Source: a virus. From it: a DNA stretch of 39,854 nucleotides. Location of the stretch: IMG/VR virus record IMGVR_UViG_3300025849_003637, positions 1-39,854 of that record; one strand, written 5' to 3'. Made by a program: the position numbers and the translations under genes. How positions within the stretch are numbered: the first letter of the stretch is position 1; every line of letters starts with the position of its first letter. The notes beneath the pieces were generated by a model. That model did no database searches and was not told where the DNA came from. It worked only from the letters and a program-made list of their open reading frames with translations. Shown in pieces: positions 8,578 to 15,314 of this stretch.

Positions 8578-8743
8578 TCTTTAGTTGGTTTTGTAGTTTT
8601 ATTACCATATTATATACTTTTTCTAAATCCTCTCCTTTGAAGGTGGATTGTTTTATAAGTGTTAATATAATACCAATCTCTACTTTATCCAACTTACTTT
8701 TGGAAACCCCTATTGGGGTTTCCATCTGTTTTACTAATCCCAT
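8570..8743 (-). CDS. Small soluble protein, 57 aa
   Basis: The frame starts MGLVKQMETPIGVSKSKLDK and ends IKLQNQLKNV. It is helical, with no signal peptide or membrane segment. Codons 7-14 coincide exactly with a perfect 9-pair hairpin (8702-8723), so the mRNA start would be structured. It overlaps the next small gene by 8 nt. Function unknown. The coupled pair may be small assembly factors for the adjacent fibre proteins, by position only. Confidence 0.55.
   Translation of the reverse strand: MGLVKQMETPIGVSKSKLDKVEIGIILTLIKQSTFKGEDLEKVYNMVIKLQNQLKNV
8702..8723 (-). other. Perfect 9-bp hairpin inside the start of a small gene
   Basis: GGAAACCCC, a 4-nt loop, and GGGGTTTCC form a perfect stem. 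On the minus strand it is followed by AAAAGTAAG, not a T-tract, so it is not a classical terminator although it lies just past the 8762-9889 gene. It lies within codons 7-14 of the 57-residue gene and could act as an RNA-processing or translation-control structure. Confidence 0.5.
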
Positions 8744-8761
8744 AACTTATTTAAGTTTTTA

Positions 8762-9889
8762 CTATGAATAGATATAAATATCTTCTGTATCCGTTTTAAC
8801 ATGAATAGTACCTACACCATATACTGCTGCTGTTGTTGGTACTGCTGTTGATGTTTCTACTGTACCTAAGAAAGCGTCTACTGAGTTGAAGGTTGTTGCA
8901 TCATGAGCTAATGATCCTTGTAATGACCATCTACTACTTGCTTGAGAATATCCTAATGCTTTACCTGATCCATCAGCTGCTGCTTGGATTATAAGACCAC
9001 CATCTGTTGCTGAAGTTGAACCACTTGCAAATAACGCAAACTTATCTTCAACTAATAGGTTAGTTGTTTGAACTGATGTAGTTGTTCCTTTAACAGTTAA
9101 GTCTCCTTCTACTGTAGCTGCACCATTAACTTGTAAATCGTTAAAAGTTGGATTAGATGTTTCTGATAAATCAAAAATATCAACAGTTTCTGGTGTACCA
9201 TTAAAATCTGCTATAAACTGACCTTGTACTGTAGAAGTAAACGATAAAGTAGTAGTATCAGCTATTTGAGATACTAATAAATCTCTAGCGTCTGATGCTG
9301 AGCCACTCAATGTTGCTACTGATGAGCTTATTGCTTGATCAGTTGTTGTAAGTGAAGCACTTAATGCTGTGATAGCTGCTGTTGAAGATCCACTAATTTT
9401 TGTTACTAATAAATCTCTAGCGTCTGATGCTGATCCACTTAGTGTTGCTACAGATGAGCTAATCGCTTGATCTGTTACAGTTAAAGAAGCACTTAAAGCT
9501 GAATTGTCAGCAACTATTAGGTTTCTAGCGTCTGATGCTGATCCACTTAGTGTAGCTACTGATGAGCTAATCGCTTGGTCAGTTGTTGTAAGTGAAGCAC
9601 TTAATGCAGCGATTGGAGCTACTGATGATCCACTAATTTTTGTTACTAATACGTCTCTTGCGTCTGATGCCGACCCACTCAATGTTGCTACTGATGAGCT
9701 TATTGCTTGGTCTGTTACAGTTAGGGAAGCGCTTAAAGCCGAATTATCTCCAACTAGTAAGTTTCTAGCATCCGAAGCCGAACCACTTAGGGCCGCTACA
9801 GATGAACTAATTGATTGATCCGTTACCGTTAAGGAAGCGGAAACCGTAGTTAATTCTGCCTCAGTTATGATTTTTTTCCAGGATGCCAT
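8762..9889 (-). CDS. Virion/tail-fibre protein with five tandem TDQAISSSVATLSGSASDAR repeats
   Basis: A 375-residue protein beginning MASWKKIITEAEL, similar to the MPNWKKVI start of the next fibre gene. Residues of about 15-210 hold five tandem modules (ALSASLTxTDQxISSSVAxLSGSASDARxLLV) whose linkers alternate between short (GDN/ADN) and long (TKISGSSxAxI). After about residue 240 comes a segment with NDLQVNGAATVEGDLTVKG and a distal domain known from marine T4-like structural proteins. It has no signal peptide. It is probably a shaft plus a beta-rich tip; the function is inferred from composition. Confidence 0.65.
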   Translation of the reverse strand: MASWKKIITEAELTTVSASLTVTDQSISSSVAALSGSASDARNLLVGDNSALSASLTVTDQAISSSVATLSGSASDARDVLVTKISGSSVAPIAALSASLTTTDQAISSSVATLSGSASDARNLIVADNSALSASLTVTDQAISSSVATLSGSASDARDLLVTKISGSSTAAITALSASLTTTDQAISSSVATLSGSASDARDLLVSQIADTTTLSFTSTVQGQFIADFNGTPETVDIFDLSETSNPTFNDLQVNGAATVEGDLTVKGTTTSVQTTNLLVEDKFALFASGSTSATDGGLIIQAAADGSGKALGYSQASSRWSLQGSLAHDATTFNSVDAFLGTVETSTAVPTTAAVYGVGTIHVKTDTEDIYIYS

Positions 9890-9948
9890 GTGTTTTGTTT
9901 GTTTTGTTAACTATTATTAATTGATTATTATTACTTTTGTTATTTGTG

Positions 9949-9958
9949 TATAAATATT
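9949..9958 (-). promoter_or_regulatory. Degenerate class II (late-type) element
   Basis: AATATTTATA, then CACAAATAAC on the minus strand, resembles the ATATTTATAACAAAATA element found four times elsewhere. It lies directly after the stop of the 9957-10226 gene and about 60 nt ahead of the repeat-fibre start at 9889. The match is imperfect after TATTTATA. Confidence 0.35.
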
Positions 9959-10226
9959 ATGTTCCAAAATAAAACTGCGAAGCTGTGTAAAACATTCCAC
10001 CTTCAATTGCTGGTGGGAAAGAGCTTCCACTCCACTTTAGTTGTAGGGTTCCTTTTTCTGTAATTGCTACTTCTCCCTCATTTACTGACCCTTTCACCAA
10101 AAGTAAATCATCAGTAGATGGGATTGAAGTTTGGATTAATACAGCTGAGGAAGATATTACTCCTTCTGAGTCTAGGGAGGCAGAAGTTTGACTACTACCT
10201 ATCAGTATGGGTTGATGTATTTTCAT
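9957..10226 (-). CDS. Small virion protein
   Basis: An 89-residue protein starting MKIHQPILIGSSQTSASLD and ending EGGMFYTASQFYFGT. The GMFYTASQFYFG ending is of a type seen in small structural proteins of marine T4-like phages. No signal peptide or enzyme motif is present. It lies between fibre-like genes and is probably a minor appendage or attachment component. Confidence 0.5.
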   Translation of the reverse strand: MKIHQPILIGSSQTSASLDSEGVISSSAVLIQTSIPSTDDLLLVKGSVNEGEVAITEKGTLQLKWSGSSFPPAIEGGMFYTASQFYFGT

Positions 10227-10255
10227 TCAGTGGGTCTTATTTTATCAATGTTATA

Positions 10256-10645
10256 TTATGCTGTTCTTACTACTAAATACTTTGAGCTTACTCCTGTTGA
10301 TCCTGACAACCAAACCCCACCTATTGAAGCTAGTGATTCTGATACTGGTAAACCGCTAAGGTTTATACTACCTGAAGCTATTATACCTGATACTGCTGTT
10401 AATGATCCAGCGGTTGTAACGTCGGATGTTGTTTTAATACTACCTGATACATCTAAATCGTTTGTCGTGGTTAAACCACCTGATACGATTAAGTCACCAG
10501 TAATACTTCCAGTGGTAGCACTTATATCACCTGTAACAGCCATTGATCCTGTTACTGAGTGTGACCCTGTAAAGTGTCTAAAGTTATTATCTAGTTCTAA
10601 GTTTGTTAGGGCTGAGCCTTTTATTGATCTGTAAGTTAATGCCAT
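10256..10645 (-). CDS. Virion protein with TYRSIKGSALTNLELDNNF N-terminus
   Basis: A 129-residue protein. The N-terminal segment ALTYRSIKGSALTNLELDNN matches a recurring start of marine phage fibre or baseplate-associated proteins (KGxxLTxxELDxNF). It is followed by a beta-helix-like series of short SGS/TGD repeats. There is no signal peptide. It may connect a fibre to the particle. Its start lies 6 bp past the stop of the 10652-11134 gene. Confidence 0.55.
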   Translation of the reverse strand: MALTYRSIKGSALTNLELDNNFRHFTGSHSVTGSMAVTGDISATTGSITGDLIVSGGLTTTNDLDVSGSIKTTSDVTTAGSLTAVSGIIASGSINLSGLPVSESLASIGGVWLSGSTGVSSKYLVVRTA

Positions 10646-10651
10646 TTGTTT

Positions 10652-11134
10652 TTATTTAGATGCTACTACTATTTCTAATAATGATGATGAAGGATAAGCC
10701 TTCGCTTTTATTGTGTCTATTCCTATTAGGTTTCCATAATACGTAGGGTCAACATAACCCTCTACTACATAATCAGATACTGATGAAGCATTAAACTTAC
10801 CATTACCTAACATAAATGTTTTTTCACCATCTAGATTAAAGATAGTTGATTCTTCATTTGATTTTATAAAATATAAATCTACGTTACAAGGTGTAAGATT
10901 TGATATTCGAATATATCTTACATCACCTTTAACAAAAGATCCTGCTACTGATTCTTCTTCGGAATCCACAAATCTTAAAATCTCTATACCACTACCTGAA
11001 AAGTTAGTGGAAATGGTGTCTAATCTCCTTGTGAACTGGCCTACATCTTCAATAGTAGTACTATGAGATGTTATAGAGGATTTACCATCGTCTAGTATTA
11101 CCCTTTCATCTAAGTTTGAAATCAATCTACCCAT
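10652..11134 (-). CDS. Virion protein of unknown function
   Basis: A 160-residue soluble protein, MGRLISNLDERVILDDGKSS at its start. The middle part (ILRFVDSEEESVAGSFVKGDVRYIRISNL) suggests a beta-sandwich domain. No catalytic motif was recognised. The start is fixed by an exact class II promoter element ending 10 nt upstream of the ATG. Its place at the head of the virion block and that promoter make a late structural role likely. Confidence 0.5.
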   Translation of the reverse strand: MGRLISNLDERVILDDGKSSITSHSTTIEDVGQFTRRLDTISTNFSGSGIEILRFVDSEEESVAGSFVKGDVRYIRISNLTPCNVDLYFIKSNEESTIFNLDGEKTFMLGNGKFNASSVSDYVVEGYVDPTYYGNLIGIDTIKAKAYPSSSLLEIVVASK

Positions 11135-11144
11135 TTATTATTTT

Positions 11145-11155
11145 GTTATAAATAT
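11145..11155 (-). promoter_or_regulatory. Class II (candidate late) promoter element
   Basis: Exact ATATTTATAAC, followed by AAAATAATAA and then the ATG at 11134. The same 11-mer occurs at 11898, 12319 and 20904, always just ahead of a gene start. No TTG lies at the class I spacing. Confidence 0.55.
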
Positions 11156-11156
11156 G

Positions 11157-11885
11157 TTATTTCTTAGTAGAATCACTAAAGTTAGATGATGTTATGTGAC
11201 TTAGTTTTTCTTCGTAGTATTCCAAAATATCCTCAACAATAGGGTCTCTATGGTTGGTTAGTAGTTTGATTGCTTCCAGATTTTTTACTTTCTTAGACGC
11301 GCTGTATAGGAATCGAAATCCTGAATCTGATCGTTTTTTTAAATCGATTTGGTGGTCATCACCACATATAATCATTTTACTTCTTACCCCAATACGAGAT
11401 ACAATCATCTCCATTTGTTCATGGGTAACATTTTGTGCCTCATCCACAATGATTAGTGAATCTAAAAATGTCCTACCTCTCATAAACGAAACTGGTACTA
11501 TTTCTATTTGACCACTTTCCATATATTTTTCCATTCTTTCTTTACCATATAAGGTATAAAAGTTTTGGTATATAGGTTGAACCCAAGGATCCATTTTTTC
11601 TCTCATATCACCCGGTAGGAATCCTATATCTTCTTTAGATACAGTTGGTCGTGTAATTATGATTTTATCGTATTGTCGTCTAAATAAACCATCTAGGGCT
11701 ACGTTACATGCTAAAAGTGTTTTACCTGAACCTGCTGATCCTGCTAATAACGTTATAGTATTATCTAATATGGTTTGTTTTGCTGTTTTTTGTTCAGGAT
11801 TTAACTGAATATGAAACTTAATAGATGTTTTAGGTGCTCGTTTAGGACGATATACATCGTCAGTATGAGGTTTACTTGTTGGCAT
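11157..11885 (-). CDS. phoH: PhoH-like P-loop ATPase
   Basis: A 242-residue ATPase of the PhoH family, which is widespread in marine phages; the family is linked to phosphate stress and RNA metabolism, but its role in phages is not settled. Walker A is GSAGSGKT (residues 49-56) and the Walker B/DEAQ region is SLIIVDEAQN (about 144-153). ITRPTVSKEDIGFLPGD and ICGDDHQIDL are further PhoH signatures. It is embedded in the virion block with its own class II promoter and is followed immediately by virion genes, so it would be expressed late. Confidence 0.92.
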   Translation of the reverse strand: MPTSKPHTDDVYRPKRAPKTSIKFHIQLNPEQKTAKQTILDNTITLLAGSAGSGKTLLACNVALDGLFRRQYDKIIITRPTVSKEDIGFLPGDMREKMDPWVQPIYQNFYTLYGKERMEKYMESGQIEIVPVSFMRGRTFLDSLIIVDEAQNVTHEQMEMIVSRIGVRSKMIICGDDHQIDLKKRSDSGFRFLYSASKKVKNLEAIKLLTNHRDPIVEDILEYYEEKLSHITSSNFSDSTKK

Positions 11886-11897
11886 AAACTATATTTT

Positions 11898-11908
11898 GTT
11901 ATAAATAT
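11898..11908 (-). promoter_or_regulatory. Class II (candidate late) promoter element of phoH
   Basis: Exact ATATTTATAAC followed by AAAATATAGTTT and the phoH ATG at 11885 (12 nt gap). It lies just after the terminator at 11914-11940, so phoH begins a new transcription unit. Confidence 0.55.
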
Positions 11909-11913
11909 AAACA

Positions 11914-11940
11914 TAAAAAAAGCTCCCAAATAGGGAGCTT
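11914..11940 (-). terminator. Rho-independent terminator after the 11961-12293 gene
   Basis: On the minus strand AAGCTCCC, a 5-nt loop, and GGGAGCTT form a perfect 8-pair stem followed by a run of T residues. It lies between the stop of the 110-residue virion gene and the phoH promoter. Confidence 0.9.
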
Positions 11941-11960
11941 ATATTTTTAGTAAGGTTATT

Positions 11961-12293
11961 TTATGCTATTCTAACCTTTAAATCACCTAAAGTTCTATAT
12001 ATTCCTCCTATTGGAATACCACCAGCTGCGGCTGCTACATCATCTGCGAAATCTTGAATATTAAAAATACCCATTGCAGTAGCTGCTGTTTGAGCAAATG
12101 ATGAAGATAAAACTGTATTATTACTTCCTGACCCTAAACTAAAGCCATCTCCTGATATTGAAGCGCTTATAAATGAAGATCCACTCATGCTAACCTCTAC
12201 TGGGTCTCCTAAACCACTTTGTAGTAGATTATTTTCAGTTGTTAAAAGATCTTGGTATGTGTCTTTTATGTGTCTGTTAGTTAAACTAGCCAT
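11961..12293 (-). CDS. Small virion protein with FADDxAAAxGGIxxGGxYR C-terminus
   Basis: A 110-residue protein with Ser/Gly-rich middle. The C-terminal segment IQDFADDVAAAAGGIPIGGIYR closely matches the end of the 702-residue fibre protein (FADDTAAAIGGIALGGLYR). Both proteins end in a short basic beta segment (LKVRIA, LIAIRLS). This motif recurs in marine phage structural proteins and may be an attachment or trimerisation tip. A class II element lies upstream and a terminator downstream, so it forms its own unit. Confidence 0.6.
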   Translation of the reverse strand: MASLTNRHIKDTYQDLLTTENNLLQSGLGDPVEVSMSGSSFISASISGDGFSLGSGSNNTVLSSSFAQTAATAMGIFNIQDFADDVAAAAGGIPIGGIYRTLGDLKVRIA

Positions 12294-12318
12294 TTGTTTA
12301 TTTTTTATTTTATGTATG

Positions 12319-12329
12319 GTTATAAATAT
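12319..12329 (-). promoter_or_regulatory. Class II (candidate late) promoter element
   Basis: Exact ATATTTATAAC, 25 nt ahead of the ATG at 12293. It overlaps the end of the QueD stop region. The following bases (CATACATAAAATAAAA) are A-rich but differ from the AAAATA seen at the other three copies. Confidence 0.5.
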
Positions 12330-12793
12330 TATGGGCGGAATGAAGCGTTATTTTTTTCGTGCTCTCTAAACTCTACTTGAGCTACTTTAACTCTACCTTC
12401 ACTTTCCTCTACTACCCAACCATTTAATTTTTCATAAACGTATTCAGCAAACTTTTCTGCTCCAACTGCTGGTAATATCCTAACTTGTGCTACTTCAGCT
12501 GTTCCCATCTGTTCGAATGCTTGTCTATAGGGATCATCTTCTGCTATAATCATAGTATGATCAAACATATATGACATCCATTCTTTAGGTGTTTTACCAT
12601 CGATTAGAGTTTTGGAGCGTTTTGCTGATCCAAAATCCCATACCCAGTTTCTATCGTCTAACTCACCTTCAAACCATACCTTAAAAGATACTCCATAACC
12701 ATGTACAAATCGACAGTGAGTTGTTTCTGCTTTCCATTGACGAAATACAGTTGAAAACCCATCGTATACTTTTGTTGATGTAAATTTACCCAT
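12329..12793 (-). CDS. queD: 6-carboxytetrahydropterin synthase-like protein (QueD), divergent metal site
   Basis: Predicted to convert dihydroneopterin triphosphate to 6-carboxytetrahydropterin, the QueE substrate. The 154-residue protein has the catalytic Cys and one Zn-type His in THCRFVHGYG, FDHTMIIAEDDP (catalytic Asp/His region) and VEFREHEKN (late Glu). Compared with E. coli QueD the HGH pair reads HGY and the first zinc His (11 residues before the Cys) is absent. The marine QueD-like subfamily appears to share this pattern, so it may be a natural variant. The ATG overlaps the thioredoxin stop by 8 nt, so translation is probably coupled. Confidence 0.82.
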   Translation of the reverse strand: MGKFTSTKVYDGFSTVFRQWKAETTHCRFVHGYGVSFKVWFEGELDDRNWVWDFGSAKRSKTLIDGKTPKEWMSYMFDHTMIIAEDDPYRQAFEQMGTAEVAQVRILPAVGAEKFAEYVYEKLNGWVVEESEGRVKVAQVEFREHEKNNASFRP

Positions 12794-13031
12794 TGTAAAA
12801 GTTTAAAATTTGTTGTTGGGGTTGAAGTCCTGTCATTCTATTGACTGCTTCTCCATCCTTTAGAAGGATTAATGTTGGGATATTTCTAACACCATATTTA
12901 GTAGATAGTTCTGTATCGTTATCTACGTTAATTTTTCTATAGTTGATTTGACCTGATAATGATTCCATAATCGGTCCTAATTGCTTACAGGGCCCACACC
13001 ACGGGGCTGAAAAGTAAAGTATTTCTTTCAT
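12786..13031 (-). CDS. Short thioredoxin
   Basis: An 81-residue thioredoxin-fold protein, shorter than the usual 105 or so, starting directly at the strand before the active site. The active site is WCGPC (residues 11-15), and NIPTLILLKDG contains the cis-proline. It probably reduces the phage class I ribonucleotide reductase, whose large subunit ends in a CVSC pair. The gene sits between a 55-residue membrane protein and queD and overlaps queD by 8 nt. Confidence 0.9.
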   Translation of the reverse strand: MKEILYFSAPWCGPCKQLGPIMESLSGQINYRKINVDNDTELSTKYGVRNIPTLILLKDGEAVNRMTGLQPQQQILNFYNG

Positions 13032-13044
13032 ATTTTTATTTTAA

Positions 13045-13212
13045 TTAAACTAATTCTTCAAATATACCTATTACTTCAGATAAGATAAGAATAATAGTTG
13101 CGGTATACAAATTTATTGGTAAAAAAATATACCCCAATATTCTAACTCCTGATTTAATAAAACTAATTATTTGATGTTTTCTAGCGTCTGGTAATTGTTG
13201 TTTTTTGCTCAT
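13045..13212 (-). CDS. Small membrane protein, 55 aa
   Basis: The frame starts MSKKQQLPDARKHQII and has a hydrophobic stretch at about residues 26-50 (GYIFLPINLYTATIILILSE), long enough for one membrane span or a hairpin. It ends FEELV. It fills the gap between the 108-residue exported protein and thioredoxin, 14 bases before the thioredoxin start. Function unknown. Confidence 0.65.
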   Translation of the reverse strand: MSKKQQLPDARKHQIISFIKSGVRILGYIFLPINLYTATIILILSEVIGIFEELV

Positions 13213-13215
13213 GAT

Positions 13216-13542
13216 TTATTGTATTCTAATCCATAACCAAGCTTGGGTTGAATTGGGTTGGTTAATAACCATTGTTTTATTACCAATAAATAAACCTAAT
13301 CTATACTCTTCTTCTGTATCATATCTATTAATATGCATGTCACCATTTACCATGGTAATTTGACCTTGAGCTAAAATTTTATATTTATCTTTTCTAGTAA
13401 ATACTACTAAATTTTCAGCCCTTGAAATTACTAAAACTTCACCTTCTGTATTACTCCAAGCACCTAATACTTCGTAAGGTACCTCCTCTTGCCCAAAGGC
13501 AAGAGTAGATACTAATGTCAATAATAAAAATAACTTTTTCAT
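13216..13542 (-). CDS. Exported small protein, lipocalin-like
   Basis: A 108-residue protein with a clear signal peptide (MKKLFLLLTLVSTLAFGQ, cleavage near residue 18). The mature part has an LGAWSNTEGEVLVISR start and short alternating beta strands, reminiscent of small lipocalin-like domains (GxW near the start). There are no cysteines. It would be periplasmic or surface exposed. It begins one base after the queC stop. The fold suggestion is weak; export is well supported. Confidence 0.55.
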   Translation of the reverse strand: MKKLFLLLTLVSTLAFGQEEVPYEVLGAWSNTEGEVLVISRAENLVVFTRKDKYKILAQGQITMVNGDMHINRYDTEEEYRLGLFIGNKTMVINQPNSTQAWLWIRIQ

Positions 13543-13543
13543 A

Positions 13544-14353
13544 TTATAAATCTCCTTTTACTGCTACGTGATCAGTTAATACACTTTGAACATGTGATTT
13601 CGCAACGCTATAATCGACTGGTCCACTTTCATCTTCATATTGTACTGGATCGTCCACACCAAGTTCAATAAATGCTTCAATCCTTTCAACAGATGAAGCT
13701 GATTTGTAATCGCTATTACCGCTAGGATAGGGCTTATAAGATGTATTAGTACGTTTGTATACTTCATCAAATTCAATTCCCAATTCATTAACCAATTCTT
13801 GCCCATCTCTTAAAATTCCTAATTTATCTGTTTTTAAATAAGGTGTAAAATACCCTACTCTATCAGCATCCCAATTACCTTCTCTAAAGGCAGCATCGTC
13901 TGCATCTCTAAATTCTTGTCTACAATCTGGGTAAACGGCATGATCTCCAGCATGAATACCTAATGCTATATCACAAGTTTCTCCTGTTTTATTAGCTACT
14001 GATAGAGCAACTGCTTGAGTAATAGAAGCAAACATTTTATTACGATTAGGAACTACTGTTTCCTTCATATTGTCGTTTTCATAATGTCCTTCTGGTACAT
14101 CATCTCCACCTTCTACTAAAGCTGAGTCTAATAAATCAACTAATCCATTTAGTTGTATTTGGCGATAGTTAACTTTGTGACCATTATCTGCTAGATAATT
14201 AATTAATGATTGAGCTCGTTCTAACTCAATTCTATGTTTTTGACCATAATCAAATGAAATACCAGTTACGGTATCGTATTCAGATAATGCTCTTAATAAT
14301 AGTGTGGAACTATCCATTCCCCCACTTAATGAAACTACTACATGTTTTGCCAT
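13544..14353 (-). CDS. queC: 7-cyano-7-deazaguanine synthase-like protein (QueC) lacking the zinc cysteines
   Basis: Predicted to turn CDG into preQ0 with ATP and ammonia. The 269-residue protein has the PP-loop SGGMDS (10-15), FDYGQKHRIE, VPNRNKMF and YPDCRQEFRDA, all QueC signatures. In ordinary QueC four C-terminal cysteines bind zinc (CY...CGxCxxC). Here the matching stretch (202-226) reads TNTSYKPYPSGNSDYKSASS then VERIEAF, with no cysteine; the whole protein has only C127 and C144. The frame is intact, so this looks like a real variant. It lies 4 bp past the 61-residue membrane gene. Confidence 0.85.
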   Translation of the reverse strand: MAKHVVVSLSGGMDSSTLLLRALSEYDTVTGISFDYGQKHRIELERAQSLINYLADNGHKVNYRQIQLNGLVDLLDSALVEGGDDVPEGHYENDNMKETVVPNRNKMFASITQAVALSVANKTGETCDIALGIHAGDHAVYPDCRQEFRDADDAAFREGNWDADRVGYFTPYLKTDKLGILRDGQELVNELGIEFDEVYKRTNTSYKPYPSGNSDYKSASSVERIEAFIELGVDDPVQYEDESGPVDYSVAKSHVQSVLTDHVAVKGDL

Positions 14354-14357
14354 GATT

Positions 14358-14543
14358 TTATTTATTTATTTGTTGCCAGGTATTTTGCGTATAGGCTAAC
14401 GCTTGATTTATTTTACATTTTATATATGATCTAATATACGAAGAGATAGTTGATAAACCAACCCCTCCTAATAAAAGAGTCCATACATTTGGGTGGAAGT
14501 GTTCACCACAAAGTCCTAGTGTGTGTTTTAATATTTCTGTCAT
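14358..14543 (-). CDS. Small membrane protein, 61 aa
   Basis: The best start is the ATG at 14543, because a class I promoter ends only 4 nt upstream and a longer version would overlap the preceding gene by 65 nt. The protein has a hydrophobic segment (VWTLLLGGVGLSTISSYI, about residues 19-36) and a polar C-terminus. It lies 4 bp before queC. Function unknown; it may be a leaderless transcript start. Confidence 0.6.
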   Translation of the reverse strand: MTEILKHTLGLCGEHFHPNVWTLLLGGVGLSTISSYIRSYIKCKINQALAYTQNTWQQINK

Positions 14544-14547
14544 ATAG

Positions 14548-14578
14548 ACAATATACGACTTATTTTTTGATTCTCCAA
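14548..14578 (-). promoter_or_regulatory. Class I (Bacteroidetes-type) promoter, queC unit
   Basis: TTG (14576-14578), a 20-nt spacer, then TATATTGT (14548-14555). The ATG at 14543 follows after only CTAT, so the mRNA is predicted to be leaderless or nearly so. The -33 element lies within the end of the upstream gene. It would drive the 61-residue membrane gene, queC and the genes beyond. Confidence 0.6.
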
Positions 14579-15273
14579 CTCCCTCCAGGTAGTTGAAAAA
14601 CTGTTTTTGATGAAGTTTCATCAATAGTCCATCCTTTATGGTGTGGATTTTTACCTAAAGATACTCTATAAGCCATACCAGCATCTAGTTCTAAATATTC
14701 TTTACATAAATCATAAGCTTTACCAAAAAATGGTTGATGATTTCTATGATAAAAGTATTTAGGTACTTCTGGGTTTTTAGGTTGTTTAATAGTAGATATA
14801 TGAGTTAAACAATCATCTAAGGTAGTACCTTGTTTATACAACTCTAATGCCTCTTGATACGAATGCATTGTTGAGGGTTGATTACGTTGTTGTTTAACTT
14901 TAGTGATTTGTTTTTGAGTATCCTTATTAAATAATCTCCAATATGGTACTGAAGCATGAATATCCACTCTACTATTTTCTAATAGTGTTTGTGTTTGAGT
15001 ATTAACCTTTATTTTTAGATTATTTAGGTCTTCAGGTGTAATAACGTTTCCTCTTCCTCTACGTGATACCCTAAAACTTAAATCATAAGGTTTAATAATA
15101 TCAGTTGGTTTGATTATACCATATTTAGCTGATAAAATATACCAGTCGTCGTATGTATGGGATAAAAATTCTACTTGTGCTCTAAAAACATATGATTTGG
15201 AATATAACTCTTGAGCTTCACACTCATAATCCAGTTTCATAGCCGAACAGTTTACTATTGCTGTATTTTTCAT
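14560..15273 (-). CDS. DUF6884-like protein (first of three)
   Basis: A 237-residue protein. The N-terminal half holds the DUF6884-type pattern: AIVNCSAMKLDYECEAQELY, then DDWYILSAKYGIIKPTD and IKPYDLSF (about residues 7-85). The rest is a Lys/Gln-rich helical part and a C-terminal domain (MAYRVSLGKNPHHKGW). No signal peptide. It shares this pattern with 16474-17448 and, more weakly, 34016-34780. It neighbours the GIY-YIG and queC genes. The function of DUF6884 is not established; a role in DNA modification is inferred from context. Confidence 0.6.
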   Translation of the reverse strand: MKNTAIVNCSAMKLDYECEAQELYSKSYVFRAQVEFLSHTYDDWYILSAKYGIIKPTDIIKPYDLSFRVSRRGRGNVITPEDLNNLKIKVNTQTQTLLENSRVDIHASVPYWRLFNKDTQKQITKVKQQRNQPSTMHSYQEALELYKQGTTLDDCLTHISTIKQPKNPEVPKYFYHRNHQPFFGKAYDLCKEYLELDAGMAYRVSLGKNPHHKGWTIDETSSKTVFQLPGGSWRIKK

Positions 15274-15314
15274 ACCCCCAATCTAATAAAAAACTATAAC
15301 AACTCCAACCTATA

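Noticed and set aside
13059-13089. A perfect TATATTTG (-7 like) ahead of thioredoxin
   Set aside because: The triplet 20 nt upstream is CTT rather than TTG and the box lies inside a small gene, so it is probably chance in AT-rich sequence.
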